DNA from: Candidatus Electrothrix aarhusensis | GTDB lineage: Bacteria; Desulfobacterota; Desulfobulbia; Desulfobulbales; Desulfobulbaceae | NCBI GenBank assembly: GCA_004028505.1 | Contig: MTKO01000071.1 | Location: 1-52,379, forward strand | DNA length: 52,379 bases | Direction: 5' to 3' | Part shown: piece by piece, positions 1 through 8,001 of the stretch | Numbering within the stretch: the first letter of the stretch is position 1 | Layout of the letters: every line of letters begins with the position of its first letter | Translations under genes and position numbers: made by a program | The notes under the pieces: generated by a model | What the model was told of the DNA's origin: nothing | What the model saw: only the letters and a program-made list of their open reading frames with translations | Database searches by the model: none

Positions 1-17
1 TTTTATGAGAAAGCCGT

Positions 18-39
18 GGGGGCGACCGGTCGGTCGCCC
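18..39. repeat. REP-like hairpin, GGGCGACC type
   Basis: Perfect inverted repeat GGGCGACC (20-27) with GGTCGCCC (32-39) and a four-base loop. The same arms recur at 1521-1539 and 3821-3838 and, as a GTAGGGGTGAAC variant, near 43951 and 51483. This copy is isolated at the window edge. It is non-coding and matches the 5' half of the composite elements described below. Confidence 0.6.
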
Positions 40-220
40 TTTGTTTGCTTCCCGTTTTTGTCAATGGGTTACCAGCCGGTGCCCCTCTACAGCCCGCCTA
101 CAATCGTTTCGAAATTCCCACCCTTTCTGTAGTTGCCAAACCCACCTGAAATCGGTACAATATGTACGTAGCATTTTTCAATGTCCATTGAGCGGGCTGT
201 GGTTATTTCATGGGGGACCT

Positions 221-508
221 ATGGAAAAGAACAATATTTTGCAAATGCTGAAAAAAAAGAAGCCGCATATTGAGCACCGGTTTTCGGTGAACAGTATTGG
301 GCTGTTTGGCTCATGCGCTCGCAATAGCATGCATAGTAAAAGTGATATAGATATCCTGGTCACTTTCTCTGAACCATCCTTTGATCACTACATGGATCTA
401 AAGTTTTACCTGGAAGACCTCTTTGGTCGGCCAGTTGATCTGGTTATGGAGCAAACCGTAAAAAAACGTTTACAAAAGATTATTCAGCAGGACACGCTGT
501 ATGTATAG
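221..508 (+). CDS. mntA: MntA-type nucleotidyltransferase antitoxin
   Basis: A 95-residue minimal nucleotidyltransferase. In characterised HepT-MntA modules this enzyme transfers AMP from ATP to a tyrosine of the HEPN toxin and thereby silences it. The signature G-S-x10-D-x-D is intact: Gly30-Ser31, then ten residues, then Asp42-Ile-Asp44. The ATG at 221 was chosen because a GGGGA run precedes it by a few bases and the protein then has the usual length; the frame stays open upstream to position 5 but without family sequence. The stop overlaps the hepT start by 8 bases (501-508), so the two are translationally coupled with antitoxin first. The family is clear; activity is inferred. Confidence 0.88.
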   Translation: MEKNNILQMLKKKKPHIEHRFSVNSIGLFGSCARNSMHSKSDIDILVTFSEPSFDHYMDLKFYLEDLFGRPVDLVMEQTVKKRLQKIIQQDTLYV

Positions 509-842
509 AGACTGGAAAGTCTATATTGAAGATATTATTACTGCTATTGAAAAGATAGAAAGATATACCTGTGCTCAGAATCAGGAGCTTTTTCTGAGTA
601 ATGAAGAAAAACAGGATGCTGTTATCCGAAATCTTGAAATTATCGGTGAAGCTGCCGGAAAGGTACCCGATTCTATCCGGGAAAAGGCCCTTGAAGTGGA
701 ATGGCGGAAAATTATCGGGTTGCGCAATGTCCTGATCCATGAATATTTTGGTGTGAGTATTCCTATGGTGTGGGATATTGTGCAAAGCAAACTTCGACCT
801 TTGAAGTCCTCCTGTCAAAAGCTCCTGAGTAACGAATCCTGA
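501..842 (+). CDS. hepT: HepT-type HEPN toxin (DUF86 family)
   Basis: A 113-residue all-helical HEPN protein. Family members are RNases or RNA-binding toxins whose active site is the R-x4-H-x-Y motif. Here it is complete: Arg75, His80 and Tyr82 in [10 protein letters not shown]. Tyr82 is the equivalent of the residue AMPylated by MntA in studied systems. The gene overlaps the end of the nucleotidyltransferase gene, the usual arrangement. Length is normal and no residue of the motif is lost, so the pair looks functional, unlike the toxin-antitoxin remnants that follow. The exact target is not deducible from sequence. Confidence 0.88.
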   Translation: MYRDWKVYIEDIITAIEKIERYTCAQNQELFLSNEEKQDAVIRNLEIIGEAAGKVPDSIREKALEVEWRKIIGLRNVLIHEYFGVSIPMVWDIVQSKLRPLKSSCQKLLSNES

Positions 843-1134
843 ACTCTCCCTTATCTGATGAATATATATCAGTTGCGTGGAAACTCTGGGTTATCACAAG
901 CTGTCAAAAGATGAGCAACATTATCTGCAACTGTTCTTTGAGGCGATTACAGTCCTACCGAAAACACAGCCCATTATTGACACAGCTATTGCATTACGCC
1001 AGCAAGGAAAAATGTCCCTGGGTGATACATTGGTCGCAGCCACGGTATTTGAACACCACCAGACTCTTTTGACACGAAACGTCAAAGACTTTGAGAAGGT
1101 AGAAGGGTTAAAGGTCGTTAATCCGATGCAGTAA
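833..1134 (+). pseudogene. PIN-domain (VapC-like) toxin remnant
   Basis: The frame from a GTG at 877 reads METLGYHKLSKDE and ends with SLGDTLVAATVFEHHQTLLTRN, the second half of a PIN RNase with its conserved acidic residue (SLGD) and the TRNVKDF stretch. The first half, including the N-terminal catalytic Asp, is missing. A second frame just upstream (833-880) reads SDEYISVAW, which fits immediately ahead of METLGY after a one-base shift, so the gene is both truncated and frameshifted. No antitoxin gene adjoins it. It lies directly behind hepT, giving the impression of a toxin-antitoxin graveyard. The domain call is from sequence pattern only. Confidence 0.6.
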
Positions 1135-1308
1135 GAACTTTCTCGGCAGTCCGATGCGACACTGTCGCCCCTACAGGCCCTCGCCTCACCGGGAAATCCG
1201 GCATATTCACCCTTTCTTTTTTCACCCTCTCCCTCTCCCCATTATTTCATCCCGCAACCTTGCCAGCCAGGCAGGTGCCCTCATTTTGTGGAATATTCAG
1301 TTTCTCTG

Positions 1309-1408
1309 GTTCCCAAGCTCCGGCTTGGGAACTGCTTTGTCTGAAGCTCCCCTTCATTTTCCGAAGCCGGAGCTTCTGTATTCAAGATGCCCAAGCAGAG
1401 CTTGGGCA
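1309..1408. repeat. Two AAGC/GCTT hairpins in the 1135-1420 gap
   Basis: The stretch 1135-1420 has no convincing gene. It holds two strong inverted repeats: GTTCCCAAGC (1309-1318) pairing with GCTTGGGAAC (1323-1332), and TGCCCAAGC (1388-1396) pairing with GCTTGGGCA (1400-1408). The sequence CCCAAGC is shared by both, so they look like two members of one small repeat family. The region also begins with a CGCCCCTAC end (about 1167-1175) of a REP-like element. Confidence 0.5.
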
Positions 1409-1420
1409 CCAGATCAATAT

Positions 1421-1516
1421 GTAATACCCTATGAAGAGGGTATTAAGACGCTCCTTGAGTAATAACCAACCGATAAATTTCTGTCGTAGCACCTACTATG
1501 AAGAGGGTATTAAGAC
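1421..1516 (+). CRISPR. Two-repeat CRISPR mini-array remnant
   Basis: Repeat copy 1 ends at 1449 and copy 2 spans 1483-1516; both end in GAAGAGGGTATTAAGAC. They are separated by a 33-base unique stretch (1450-1482), a normal spacer length. Compared with the fuller copies at 2200 and 4006 (reverse strand), the unit would be about 36 bases, starts GTCGTAGCACC and has a 6-bp palindrome TACCCT/AGGGTA around ATGAAG, which is the usual shape of a Cas6-processed repeat. Copy 1 is degenerate over its first 11 bases; copy 2 has lost CC in the stem. A REP-like element begins right after copy 2. Only two units, so this is an array remnant at best. Confidence 0.55.
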
Positions 1517-2026
1517 GTAGGGGCGACCGGTGGTCGCCCTTTTTTTGTGCCCCGAAATCCATTTGGCCCGTGGCTCGTCGAAAGCTGGATCAAATCAACC
1601 GAATTAGAGAAATCGGTGAACTCAGGGTGCCTCCTGGAAACCGTCTGGAACGCCTCAGGGGTGACCGGGCGAGCTGCCCGTTCCCCAAGCACCGAAACCA
1701 CAGCCTTTTTCAATTTAGATTTACGCTGAAGAAACCACTCCTTCTGCTGGGGCGCGTCCCGGCCACGGGCCACCTCTTCCACCCGGTCGATCCGACCGCT
1801 TCATTCCCCGACAATGCGGGCATAGACCCGGATATACTCATCTACAAAGCAGGGCGTTTTGGGCTGACTTCGCGCCTTGGGTCGTGGTGATCAGGTGGAT
1901 TTCCGTGGGAACAAAAGCCGGGCTGCTGTCCACGACCAGTTTGTACAGGGTTTCAGTGAGGATCTGCGGGGGCATGCCGATAACGGCAAGGAGGATACGG
2001 CGGGAATATTTATGGGGTTGGGGCAT
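1510..2026 (-). pseudogene. CRISPR ring-nuclease-family (Cas_NE0113/SSO2081-like) pseudogene
   Basis: Read on the minus strand, 2026-1838 encodes RRILLAVIGMPPQILTETLY then PTEIHLITTTQGA, which is the typical N-terminus of the CRISPR-associated NE0113/SSO2081-like family; characterised relatives cleave cyclic oligoadenylate made by type III systems. A different frame resumes near 1855 with VDEYIRVYARIVGE, hits a stop, and continues in a third frame (to about 1510) with QQKEWFLQRKSKLKKAV and LGERAARP, matching the C-terminal part of the family. The middle of the protein is deleted. With at least two frame changes and a large deletion it cannot be functional. Family assignment is from recalled sequence pattern; neighbouring CRISPR-like repeats and cas6 support it. 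Confidence 0.6.
1517..1540. repeat. REP-like hairpin abutting the CRISPR-like repeat
   Basis: GTAGGGG followed by the perfect inverted repeat GGGCGACC/GGTCGCCC (1521-1528 and 1532-1539) with a T-run after it. It begins immediately after the last base of the CRISPR-like repeat. Its partner end (GGGCAGAC/GTCTGCCC then CTA) is at 2176-2199, next to the oppositely oriented repeat, so the ring-nuclease remnant lies inside the interval. Confidence 0.6.
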
Positions 2027-2175
2027 GGTTCGGGCTCCGGGCGGTTGTTGGATCGGCGAGTTTTCGTTTTGCCGTTATCATACCCGGTTTTATCGAGAAA
2101 TGTTTGGGTCGCAGGGTTGCGGGAGGGGGAGAGGTGACCGGCGGTCGTCCGGTTTCAGCTGGGGTGGTGATGCAA

Positions 2176-2199
2176 GGGCAGACACACAGTCTGCCCCTA
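2176..2199. repeat. REP-like hairpin, GGGCAGAC type
   Basis: Perfect inverted repeat GGGCAGAC (2176-2183) and GTCTGCCC (2189-2196) followed by CTA. It is the 3'-half type of the composite repeat, found again at 3980-4005, 43989-44011 and 51518-51543. It ends exactly where the reverse-strand CRISPR-like repeat begins. Confidence 0.6.
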
Positions 2200-2335
2200 T
2201 AATACCCTCTTCATAGGGTAGGTGCTACGACAGCGGCCTTACTTTAAACGATAATATATTCAGCAGATTAAGCAAGTAAAAAAGTGACATGGAATCAGGT
2301 TTTGAAAGTTGTGGAATTTGAACTGGCATTATAAT
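2200..2335 (-). CRISPR. Orphan CRISPR repeat with leader-like sequence, copy 1
   Basis: On the minus strand a repeat copy starts GTCGTAGCACC at 2231 and runs to 2200, with the intact TACCCT-ATGAAG-AGGGTA palindrome. The AT-rich sequence before it (2232 to about 2335) is about three-quarters identical to the sequence before the copy at 4006-4036, including CAGCGGCCTT, ATTCAGCAGATTAAGCAAGT and TTTTGAAAGTTGT read on the plus strand. An AT-rich conserved stretch directly ahead of a first repeat is what a CRISPR leader looks like. There is no second repeat beyond it; a REP-like hairpin follows instead. Confidence 0.5.
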
Positions 2336-2529
2336 CGATAACACAACGCGTTGCACGACATCGTGACCCTTTTGTCATAATCAGTATCAAAAGTTGAATT
2401 TATAGTCATTTTTAAAAACTTTTCTCCTAAAATTCAAATCAATGAATGCGTTTTTTGATTATGACGAATAATGACAGCAAGAAAAAATAACCTGAAAAAA
2501 TTCCATGTCCGGCCGATTTCCCCCTTCTC

Positions 2530-2695
2530 TCAGTACACACAAACCGCCTGCTCTATCAGCTCGGCAAGCCATTGATTCACTGTTTTCCCGGCTGCAAAGG
2601 CCCGAGCAGCAAGCTCGGCATGCAGGCCGGGATGAAGCGCAGGCGTAGTTCACCGGAATACTCTTGTTGCGGCTCTGTTCCGTCTTGCCAGACCT
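2530..2695 (-). pseudogene. HicB-like antitoxin remnant
   Basis: Minus-strand frames read EYSGELRLRFIP and then, after a one- or two-base shift, HAELAARAFAAGKTVNQWLA followed by ELIEQA and a stop at 2530. This is the C-terminal half of the HicB-family/arc-like antitoxin (the GKSLNQWL-type segment). The N-terminal half is absent and the fragment overlaps the end of the Rpn gene, so no start exists. The region 2232-2530 otherwise contains only the leader-like repeat and AT-rich sequence. Confidence 0.5.
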
Positions 2696-2696
2696 G

Positions 2697-3737
2697 CTAC
2701 TCGGCAAAGACATCCTCAAGGGTGACAGCGGTTAGGATGCGCTCGGACCAGACCTCAAGCATTGCGCCGGAGGCCTCTTTCAACATCTGTTCCGCCCACT
2801 CGGGCAGTTCTCCGAAGCGTTTTCTCAGCAGACGCGAAAGAACTCGCAGTTCTCCCTGCACGACACCCTGTTGCACACCCTGCTGCATGCCCTGCTGCAC
2901 GCCCTGTTCAAGCCCCTGCTGTACACCCTGTTCAAGCCCCTGATTATAATATTTTTTCAAAAACGATTGCATAATACCACCTCCGTGAACAGAATTTTCC
3001 AGAACCGTCCCAAGTGTTTTTTCATCCAGCTTACCCGTACCCTCGGTGAGATAATAGAGCAGGGTGAATATAATTTCGCGTCCGTTTTTATTTTCCAGCA
3101 TCTCTCCCGCCTGCGCCAGTATCTCCGGCAGTCGCTCCGGCAGATCATCGCGAAAAACATGCTTCAGAATGAGCAGCACGGTTCGCGCCGACACCCCGCC
3201 CCGGATATCCTGATCGTCCAGTTGGGAAAAATCCTGAAGCACCGGCGAAAATTCGGGCAGATGCGCCAGCAAGGCCGGTTCCTGCACCGTGAACAGGGAA
3301 TGAAAATTCACCGGATACCGCCAGGGCCGTGCGCCGTGATAGATGATCATCGGATACACCGGCGGCAGAGTTGTGGTCTTCGGATGCTCTCCGCAGTGCT
3401 TTTCCCAGATGCGTACCATGTAGCGCAGAAGCTGAAACACGGCCAGGGGGTCGGCGTAGCTTTTATGCTCAAGGAGCAGGTAGAGCAGGAGTTTTTCTTT
3501 TCCTTGGGATGCGCCGCTGTTCCGTGCGGGCGACCAATCCACAGTATAGAGCAGATCGGATGCCGAAGGATGGAGTTCTGGATCGACAAAAGTGTCCGGG
3601 GTCCGCTCCAGTGTTTCCAGATCGATATGTTTAAGCAGTTCTTTCGGCAAATTATGGCGGAAATATCCGGCGGCGACTTCGGGTTGCCCGAACGTCTGCC
3701 TGAAAACATGGTCGTGTGGATTGGTTACCGAACTCAT
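2697..3737 (-). CDS. Rpn-family recombination-promoting nuclease/putative transposase
   Basis: About 346 residues from the ATG at 3737; the open frame extends to a TTG at 3773 but the family begins at SSVTNPHDHVFRQTF. Rpn proteins are PD-(D/E)XK endonucleases once annotated as transposase_31. Visible family features are NPHDHVFRQTF at the N-terminus, the DLLYTVDW and LLLYLLLEHKSY strands (the E-x-K-like core), and YPMIIYHGARPWRYP. The C-terminus has a tandem array of QGxEQGxQQG units (about residues 255-285), encoded by an imperfect 12-base DNA repeat at 2865-2945 that could change length by slippage. A complete gene among remnants; likely mobile or recently acquired, as is common for this family. 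Confidence 0.8.
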   Translation of the reverse strand: MSSVTNPHDHVFRQTFGQPEVAAGYFRHNLPKELLKHIDLETLERTPDTFVDPELHPSASDLLYTVDWSPARNSGASQGKEKLLLYLLLEHKSYADPLAVFQLLRYMVRIWEKHCGEHPKTTTLPPVYPMIIYHGARPWRYPVNFHSLFTVQEPALLAHLPEFSPVLQDFSQLDDQDIRGGVSARTVLLILKHVFRDDLPERLPEILAQAGEMLENKNGREIIFTLLYYLTEGTGKLDEKTLGTVLENSVHGGGIMQSFLKKYYNQGLEQGVQQGLEQGVQQGMQQGVQQGVVQGELRVLSRLLRKRFGELPEWAEQMLKEASGAMLEVWSERILTAVTLEDVFAE

Positions 3738-3816
3738 GCTGACAATATAACCGATATTCGCCGGGTTTGGCAACTATGGAAGAAGGGGGGGGACTCTGAA
3801 AGGATTACGAGGTACC

Positions 3817-4005
3817 GTAGGGGCGACCGGCGGTCGCCCGGTTCCAGCCGGAGTGTTACCCCGGTCTGGTTATATATTGCCCTTTCAGGGCATTGCCCCA
3901 AAGCGGCTCTATATCAGCTCAGGGTAACACCCTGAGTATTCTGCATGTTCGCCCTGGCCTGTCTCGGTGGAAACATCAAGGGCAGACACATAGCTCTGCC
4001 CCTAC
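3817..4005. repeat. Composite REP-like element, 189 bp
   Basis: Begins GTAGGGG with hairpin GGGCGACC/GGTCGCCC (3821-3838) and ends with hairpin GGGCAGA/TCTGCCC (3980-4001) and CCCCTAC (3999-4005), so the element has 7-base inverted ends GTAGGGG...CCCCTAC. The same two hairpins occur as a compact 61-base element at 43951 and 51483. No transposase is encoded. It abuts a CRISPR-like repeat at its right side, the same junction as at 2199/2200. Confidence 0.6.
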
Positions 4006-4140
4006 AATACCCTCTTCATAGGGTAGGTGCTACGACAGCGGCCTTGCTTCAAACGATAATAGATTCAGCAGATTAAGCAAGTAAAATTTTACCATCAAAA
4101 CGGATTTTGAAAGTTGTCTTTTTTGAACCGGCATTACAGG
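4006..4140 (-). CRISPR. Orphan CRISPR repeat with leader-like sequence, copy 2
   Basis: Second copy of the unit at 2200-2335, same strand. The repeat occupies 4036 down to 4006 and the leader-like sequence 4037 to about 4140. The two copies agree over about 105 bases of leader and then diverge (TTGAACTGGCATTA against TTGAACCGGCATTA is the last shared block). Again no further repeat follows; the composite REP-like element starts right at the end of the repeat. Confidence 0.5.
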
Positions 4141-4308
4141 CAATCTCTTCAAAAAGCAGCATTTTTTCCTGGCACCCCTTATCCGACCTGACAAACAGGC
4201 CGTATCTGTGTATTATGTGCTTGAACAGCAAGTAAGCATCAGGGTATCCTTCCGAAAAAAGTCCTTCAAGATAAGTGAACCAGCGACAAGCCGATACATG
4301 ACAAGACC

Positions 4309-6031
4309 ATGAAACGACGAGTTCTCTACAGCGAAGCCAATTATCCCGTCATCGTCCGCAACAAGGGCTATTTTGTCGACAAAACCCAGTATGTCGAACG
4401 CCTGGAAAGCGTGGCAAACCCAGTTTTTCTCCGCCCGAGGCGTTTCGGTAAAACCCTGCTCTGCTCCATCCTCCGCCATTACTACGACCTGAACTGCGCT
4501 GACGAATTCGAAGAACTGTTCGGGCATACCTGGATAGGGCAGCATCCGACGGGCAACCAGAACAGCTGTGTCATCCTGGCCTTGAATTTTTCTCTGATTG
4601 AATTAGGCAAGGATAGTAGCCGCATCGAACGCAATTTCCAGCAGTACTGCAACGGCGAGCTTGATGATCTCCGGGATTTTTATCCCTCCCTGCTGGCGGC
4701 AATGCCGGAAGTCATCATGGATGCCCCGGTGGCGGAGAACCTGAACAATATTCTGCGCTACCTGAAGAAAAATCGCCTGCCGCCCCTGTATATTATTATT
4801 GATGAGTACGATAATTTTGCCAATCAGCTGGTGGTCTCGCATCAGGACAGGCTGTACCGGGAACTGATTGCAGACGATGGCATTATGAAGACCTTTTTCA
4901 AGGCCATGAAGGCAGGTCGGGAAAACAGCACCATCCGCAATGTCTTTATCACCGGGGTGTTGCCCATCACTATGGATGATATGGCCTCGGGCTTCAATAT
5001 AGCGAGTTTCATTACCTTGGACCCGGAATTCGAGCACATGTTGGGCTTCACCCAGAAGGAAATGGACGATTTGCTGGATGCGATCTACCGAGATTACGGG
5101 ATTGATCCGGGCACCCGTCAAGAAGTCGGGGCCGTGGTTAAAAATCAGTACAATGGCTATGCCTTTGTCACGCCCGGTGGAAAGGGGGTGTATAACTCCA
5201 CCTCGGTGATGTATTTCCTCAACTGGCTGCAGCGCTATAAAACCATTCCTAAGCACCTGACCGACCTGAACCTGAAGACTGATATTTCCTGGGTCCGCCG
5301 CCTGACTGCCTCCAATCCCCAGCTGACTGAGGAGTTCGTGGATCGCTTGGCTGTCCACGGTAGTATCCGCTACGACGATGTCATGCTGATGGAGAAATTT
5401 AACATGCAGCAGTTTTTTGAAAAGGGCTTTTTCCCTATCTCCTTTTTCTACCTGGGCATGTTGACCCGAAAAGACGAGTATTTTCTCCAGCTGCCCAACT
5501 TGAATATGCGGAGGATTTTCACCGAATATTTCAACGAGATCCACCGGATCGACGTCTCCACCCGCTACACCGAGTTTATGCAGGCCTTTTCCAATAAACC
5601 GGAGCTGGAACCCCTGTTTGCTGGCTACTGGCAGGAGTATGTTTCCCAGCTGCCCGAGGCGATTTTTCAGCAGGTCAACGAAAACTTCTACCGCACCACC
5701 TTTTACGAGCTGGCAGCCGCTACTTGTCGCGCTGGTTCACCTGGCATGTGGAGCGTTCCTACCCCCAAGGTCGCAGCGACCTGGAATTTGTGGGCAAGTA
5801 TAATGAAATCTACGCAGGCCTGCGCTGGGTGATTGAGTTTAAGTATTTTTCCAACAACGAATTTAAAAAATTCAAAACCAGTATTGCGGATTTTCAGCTT
5901 CGGTCCCAGGATACAGAACAGATAGCTGGCTATGCTGAAGGCTGCGCCAGGAATACCCGGAGGCGCGGATAGCCCTGTTTGTGATTTACTGCTTTGGTAA
6001 TCAGGGCTTTCGGGTTATTGAGGTGCAGTAA
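4309..6031 (+). pseudogene. AAA-ATPase-like/PD-(D/E)XK nuclease protein, frameshifted
   Basis: The first frame (4309 to about 5740) carries the AAA-ATPase-like domain of the DUF1703 group: VDKTQYVERL, a P-loop variant LRPRRFGKTLLCS (about residues 41-53), and Walker B-like LYIIIDEYDNF. The C-terminal nuclease domain continues in another frame (about 5740-5960) with RSDLEFVGKY and WVIEFKYF, the D...E-x-K core, then a third frame (about 5950-6031) with EARIALFVIYCF and a natural stop TAA at 6029. Two one-base shifts therefore break an otherwise complete gene of about 570 codons. These proteins are abundant in anaerobes and of unproven function. Whether the shifts are real or sequencing errors cannot be told here. 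Confidence 0.75.
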
Positions 6032-6096
6032 GGGCACGACGCGCCGTTGCCCCTACAGCCCTCCACGCGAAACATTTTTTTAGACAGATACATGAT

Positions 6097-7043
6097 ATGC
6101 AACCTTGCACACCCAGCCTTATCCTTGCCGAATACCGCTTCACCTTTACGGCCCGCAATCCCCTCACCCTGCCGGTTTTTTCCGATCCGCTCCGCCGTAG
6201 CGTGTTCGGGCTAGCCCTGCATCAGCAGAGCTGCATTGCCCCCAATGCTGACTGTGTTGATTGCATGCTCCGCCATCAATGCGATTTTGCCTTTTTCATC
6301 AAAGGTCTCAGGCCCCCGGAAGCAGAGATGATGCGCAAGGTGGGCACTGTCCCGCTCCCTCATGTTTTTCATAGCGACCAGACCGGCGAGGCGAGCATTT
6401 CACCAGGCGGGCAATTCTCCCACGGTCTGGTGCTGGCCGGGGCTGCCTGTAAACGACTGCTACCGTGATTCGGGCTATGGAAAAATCCGGGCAGCTGGGT
6501 TTCGGTTCGGAAAGGGCAAAGGCTCAACTGGTCCAGGTCAGCCAAATCAGCCAGCTGGTGCCTGGTGGTCAGCGACTGATCTGGGATAAGCAGGGCGATG
6601 TTCAGGACAGTATTATGGAACAGGCCCCGATGCCGCCTGCACCCACAGCTCTGCGGCTGCAATTCCTCACCCCGTATCTGCCCTCGGACAAGGCCTTCCG
6701 CCCGGAGAAGCTTGAGATCAGCCGGTTGCTCATGGCCGTGATCCGGCGAGTTTCTCTGCTCCAGTATTTTTATATGGGCTGTCCCCTGGAGGCCGATTTC
6801 CAGGCTGTCAGAGAATGCGCAGCCCAGTCCGAAATCATCCGTATTGCTCTGCGGTCCCATAAGACCACCTGCTGGTCAGCGCGGCAGGGAAGGGCGGTGG
6901 AGTTTAGGGGATTTCTAGGAACAGTGGATTTCGCGCCCAAGGACCCGGAGCTGTTCTGGCCCTTTCTCTATCTCGGTCAGTGGTTGCATATCGGGAAGCA
7001 GGCTAGCAAGGGGTTTGGGCGGTATCAGCTGCTCTGTCGATGA
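6097..7043 (+). CDS. cas6: Cas6-type CRISPR RNA endoribonuclease, frameshifted
   Basis: RAMP-fold protein of the Cas6 (PF10040-like) family that cuts CRISPR precursor RNA within repeats. The first frame (6097-6468) gives LAEYRFTFTARNPLTLP, a Cys-rich segment CVDCMLRHQCDFAF typical of this subfamily, and ends at LLP. The second frame resumes at once with VIRAMEKSGQLGFGSERAKA, the helix and Gly-rich region expected next, and finishes with GTVDFAP, LGQWLHIGKQASKGFGRYQL, the characteristic C-terminal Gly-rich loop. One single shift near 6465 separates the halves. It is the only cas gene left beside the ring-nuclease remnant; no effector or adaptation genes and no real array are in the window. Confidence 0.78.
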
Positions 7044-7262
7044 TTCCCTTTTACGCGCAGGCTACGCGCTCTGAACCTATAGCCTCTAAGCTTAGAGGCC
7101 TATACAACGATATACGGACGAATACAGGATCAGATTTTTTTTACTGACAAACTGAGGCGCTACCAGTAGAATAACTCGATATAGAATTATAAGTAGTCGT
7201 GAGTTAGCGTTGTCTTCGTCATTCAGGCAATCCCCGCCATCAATATCAAGATCAAAATCAGC

Positions 7263-7903
7263 ATGAAAAAACCTGAAATCCCCATTGCCCAGGAAGGGCT
7301 TCCATTTATCCTGTTCTGTGCCTTTGTCACCCTGATTTGTGCTGTTTTTGGATATACCATTGCAGCTTCTCTCGGTCTCGTGGCAACATTTTTTGTGACC
7401 TGGTTCTTCCGTGATCCCTCTCGCATTCTCCCTTCGGATAAAAACGCCATTATATGTCCGGCAGACGGTAAGGTGATTGCCGTGAAGGAAATGTTTGATG
7501 AACGTTTTCTTCAGCAGGAGGTTGTCAGGATTTCTATTTTCATGAATGTCTTTAATGTGCATGTGAATAGGGTTCCTTTTGCCGGAACCGTTGAGCGTAT
7601 TCTGTTTAAACCGGGCAAGTTTTATTCCGCTGATAAACATCAGGCGGCCCTGCATAACGAACATTGTGCCATGATCGTCACGACTGAATCTCAGCAACGA
7701 TACGTTGCTGTCCAGATTGCCGGATTCATTGCTCGCCGCATTGTTTGCTGGGCCGAGCCGGGTGACCGCATTGAGGGTGGACAGCGATACGGTTTGATCC
7801 GTTTCGGCTCTCGGTTGATCTCTACCTTCCTACAGAAACAAAAGTTACTGTCCCTGTGGGGGCAAAGGTACGGGCCGGTGAAACAGTGCTGGGGCGGATG
7901 TAA
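7263..7903 (+). CDS. psd: Phosphatidylserine decarboxylase, short form, frameshifted
   Basis: Converts phosphatidylserine to phosphatidylethanolamine at the inner membrane; a pyruvoyl enzyme made by self-cleavage. Features in order: hydrophobic N-terminus (about residues 12-42), WFFRDPSR, ICPADGKV, the FMNVFNVHVNRVPFAG segment and the cleavage motif FGSRL (Gly-Ser) near codon 182. Right after it the frame shifts; the correct continuation DLYLPTETKVTVPVGAKV is in the next frame and ends at TAA 7901-7903. So a single base is missing near 7815. The gene is a housekeeping enzyme and likely intact in the cell. In the same frame after the stop, 31 more open codons run to 7999. Confidence 0.85.
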
Positions 7904-8001
7904 TCGGATAATTGGAATGAACGTCAGAAGATCAGGAATACCGAGATAACGCTTGAGATCGCACGACAGCGTTATAAATATCTGTTCGGAGGAAAGTAAG
8001 T

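Noticed and set aside
1498-2216. Several plus-strand frames of 86-130 codons over the 1.5-2.2 kb region
   Set aside because: They run antisense to the ring-nuclease-family pseudogene or through REP-like hairpins and have Arg/Pro-rich composition without family features.
2459-2719. Minus-strand 86-codon frame rich in Cys/Ser
   Set aside because: An out-of-frame reading of the HicB-like remnant; the meaningful peptides are in the other two frames.
2871-3935. Long plus-strand open frame of 354 codons
   Set aside because: It is the antisense shadow of the Rpn gene, whose minus-strand translation has clear family motifs; the plus frame shows none.
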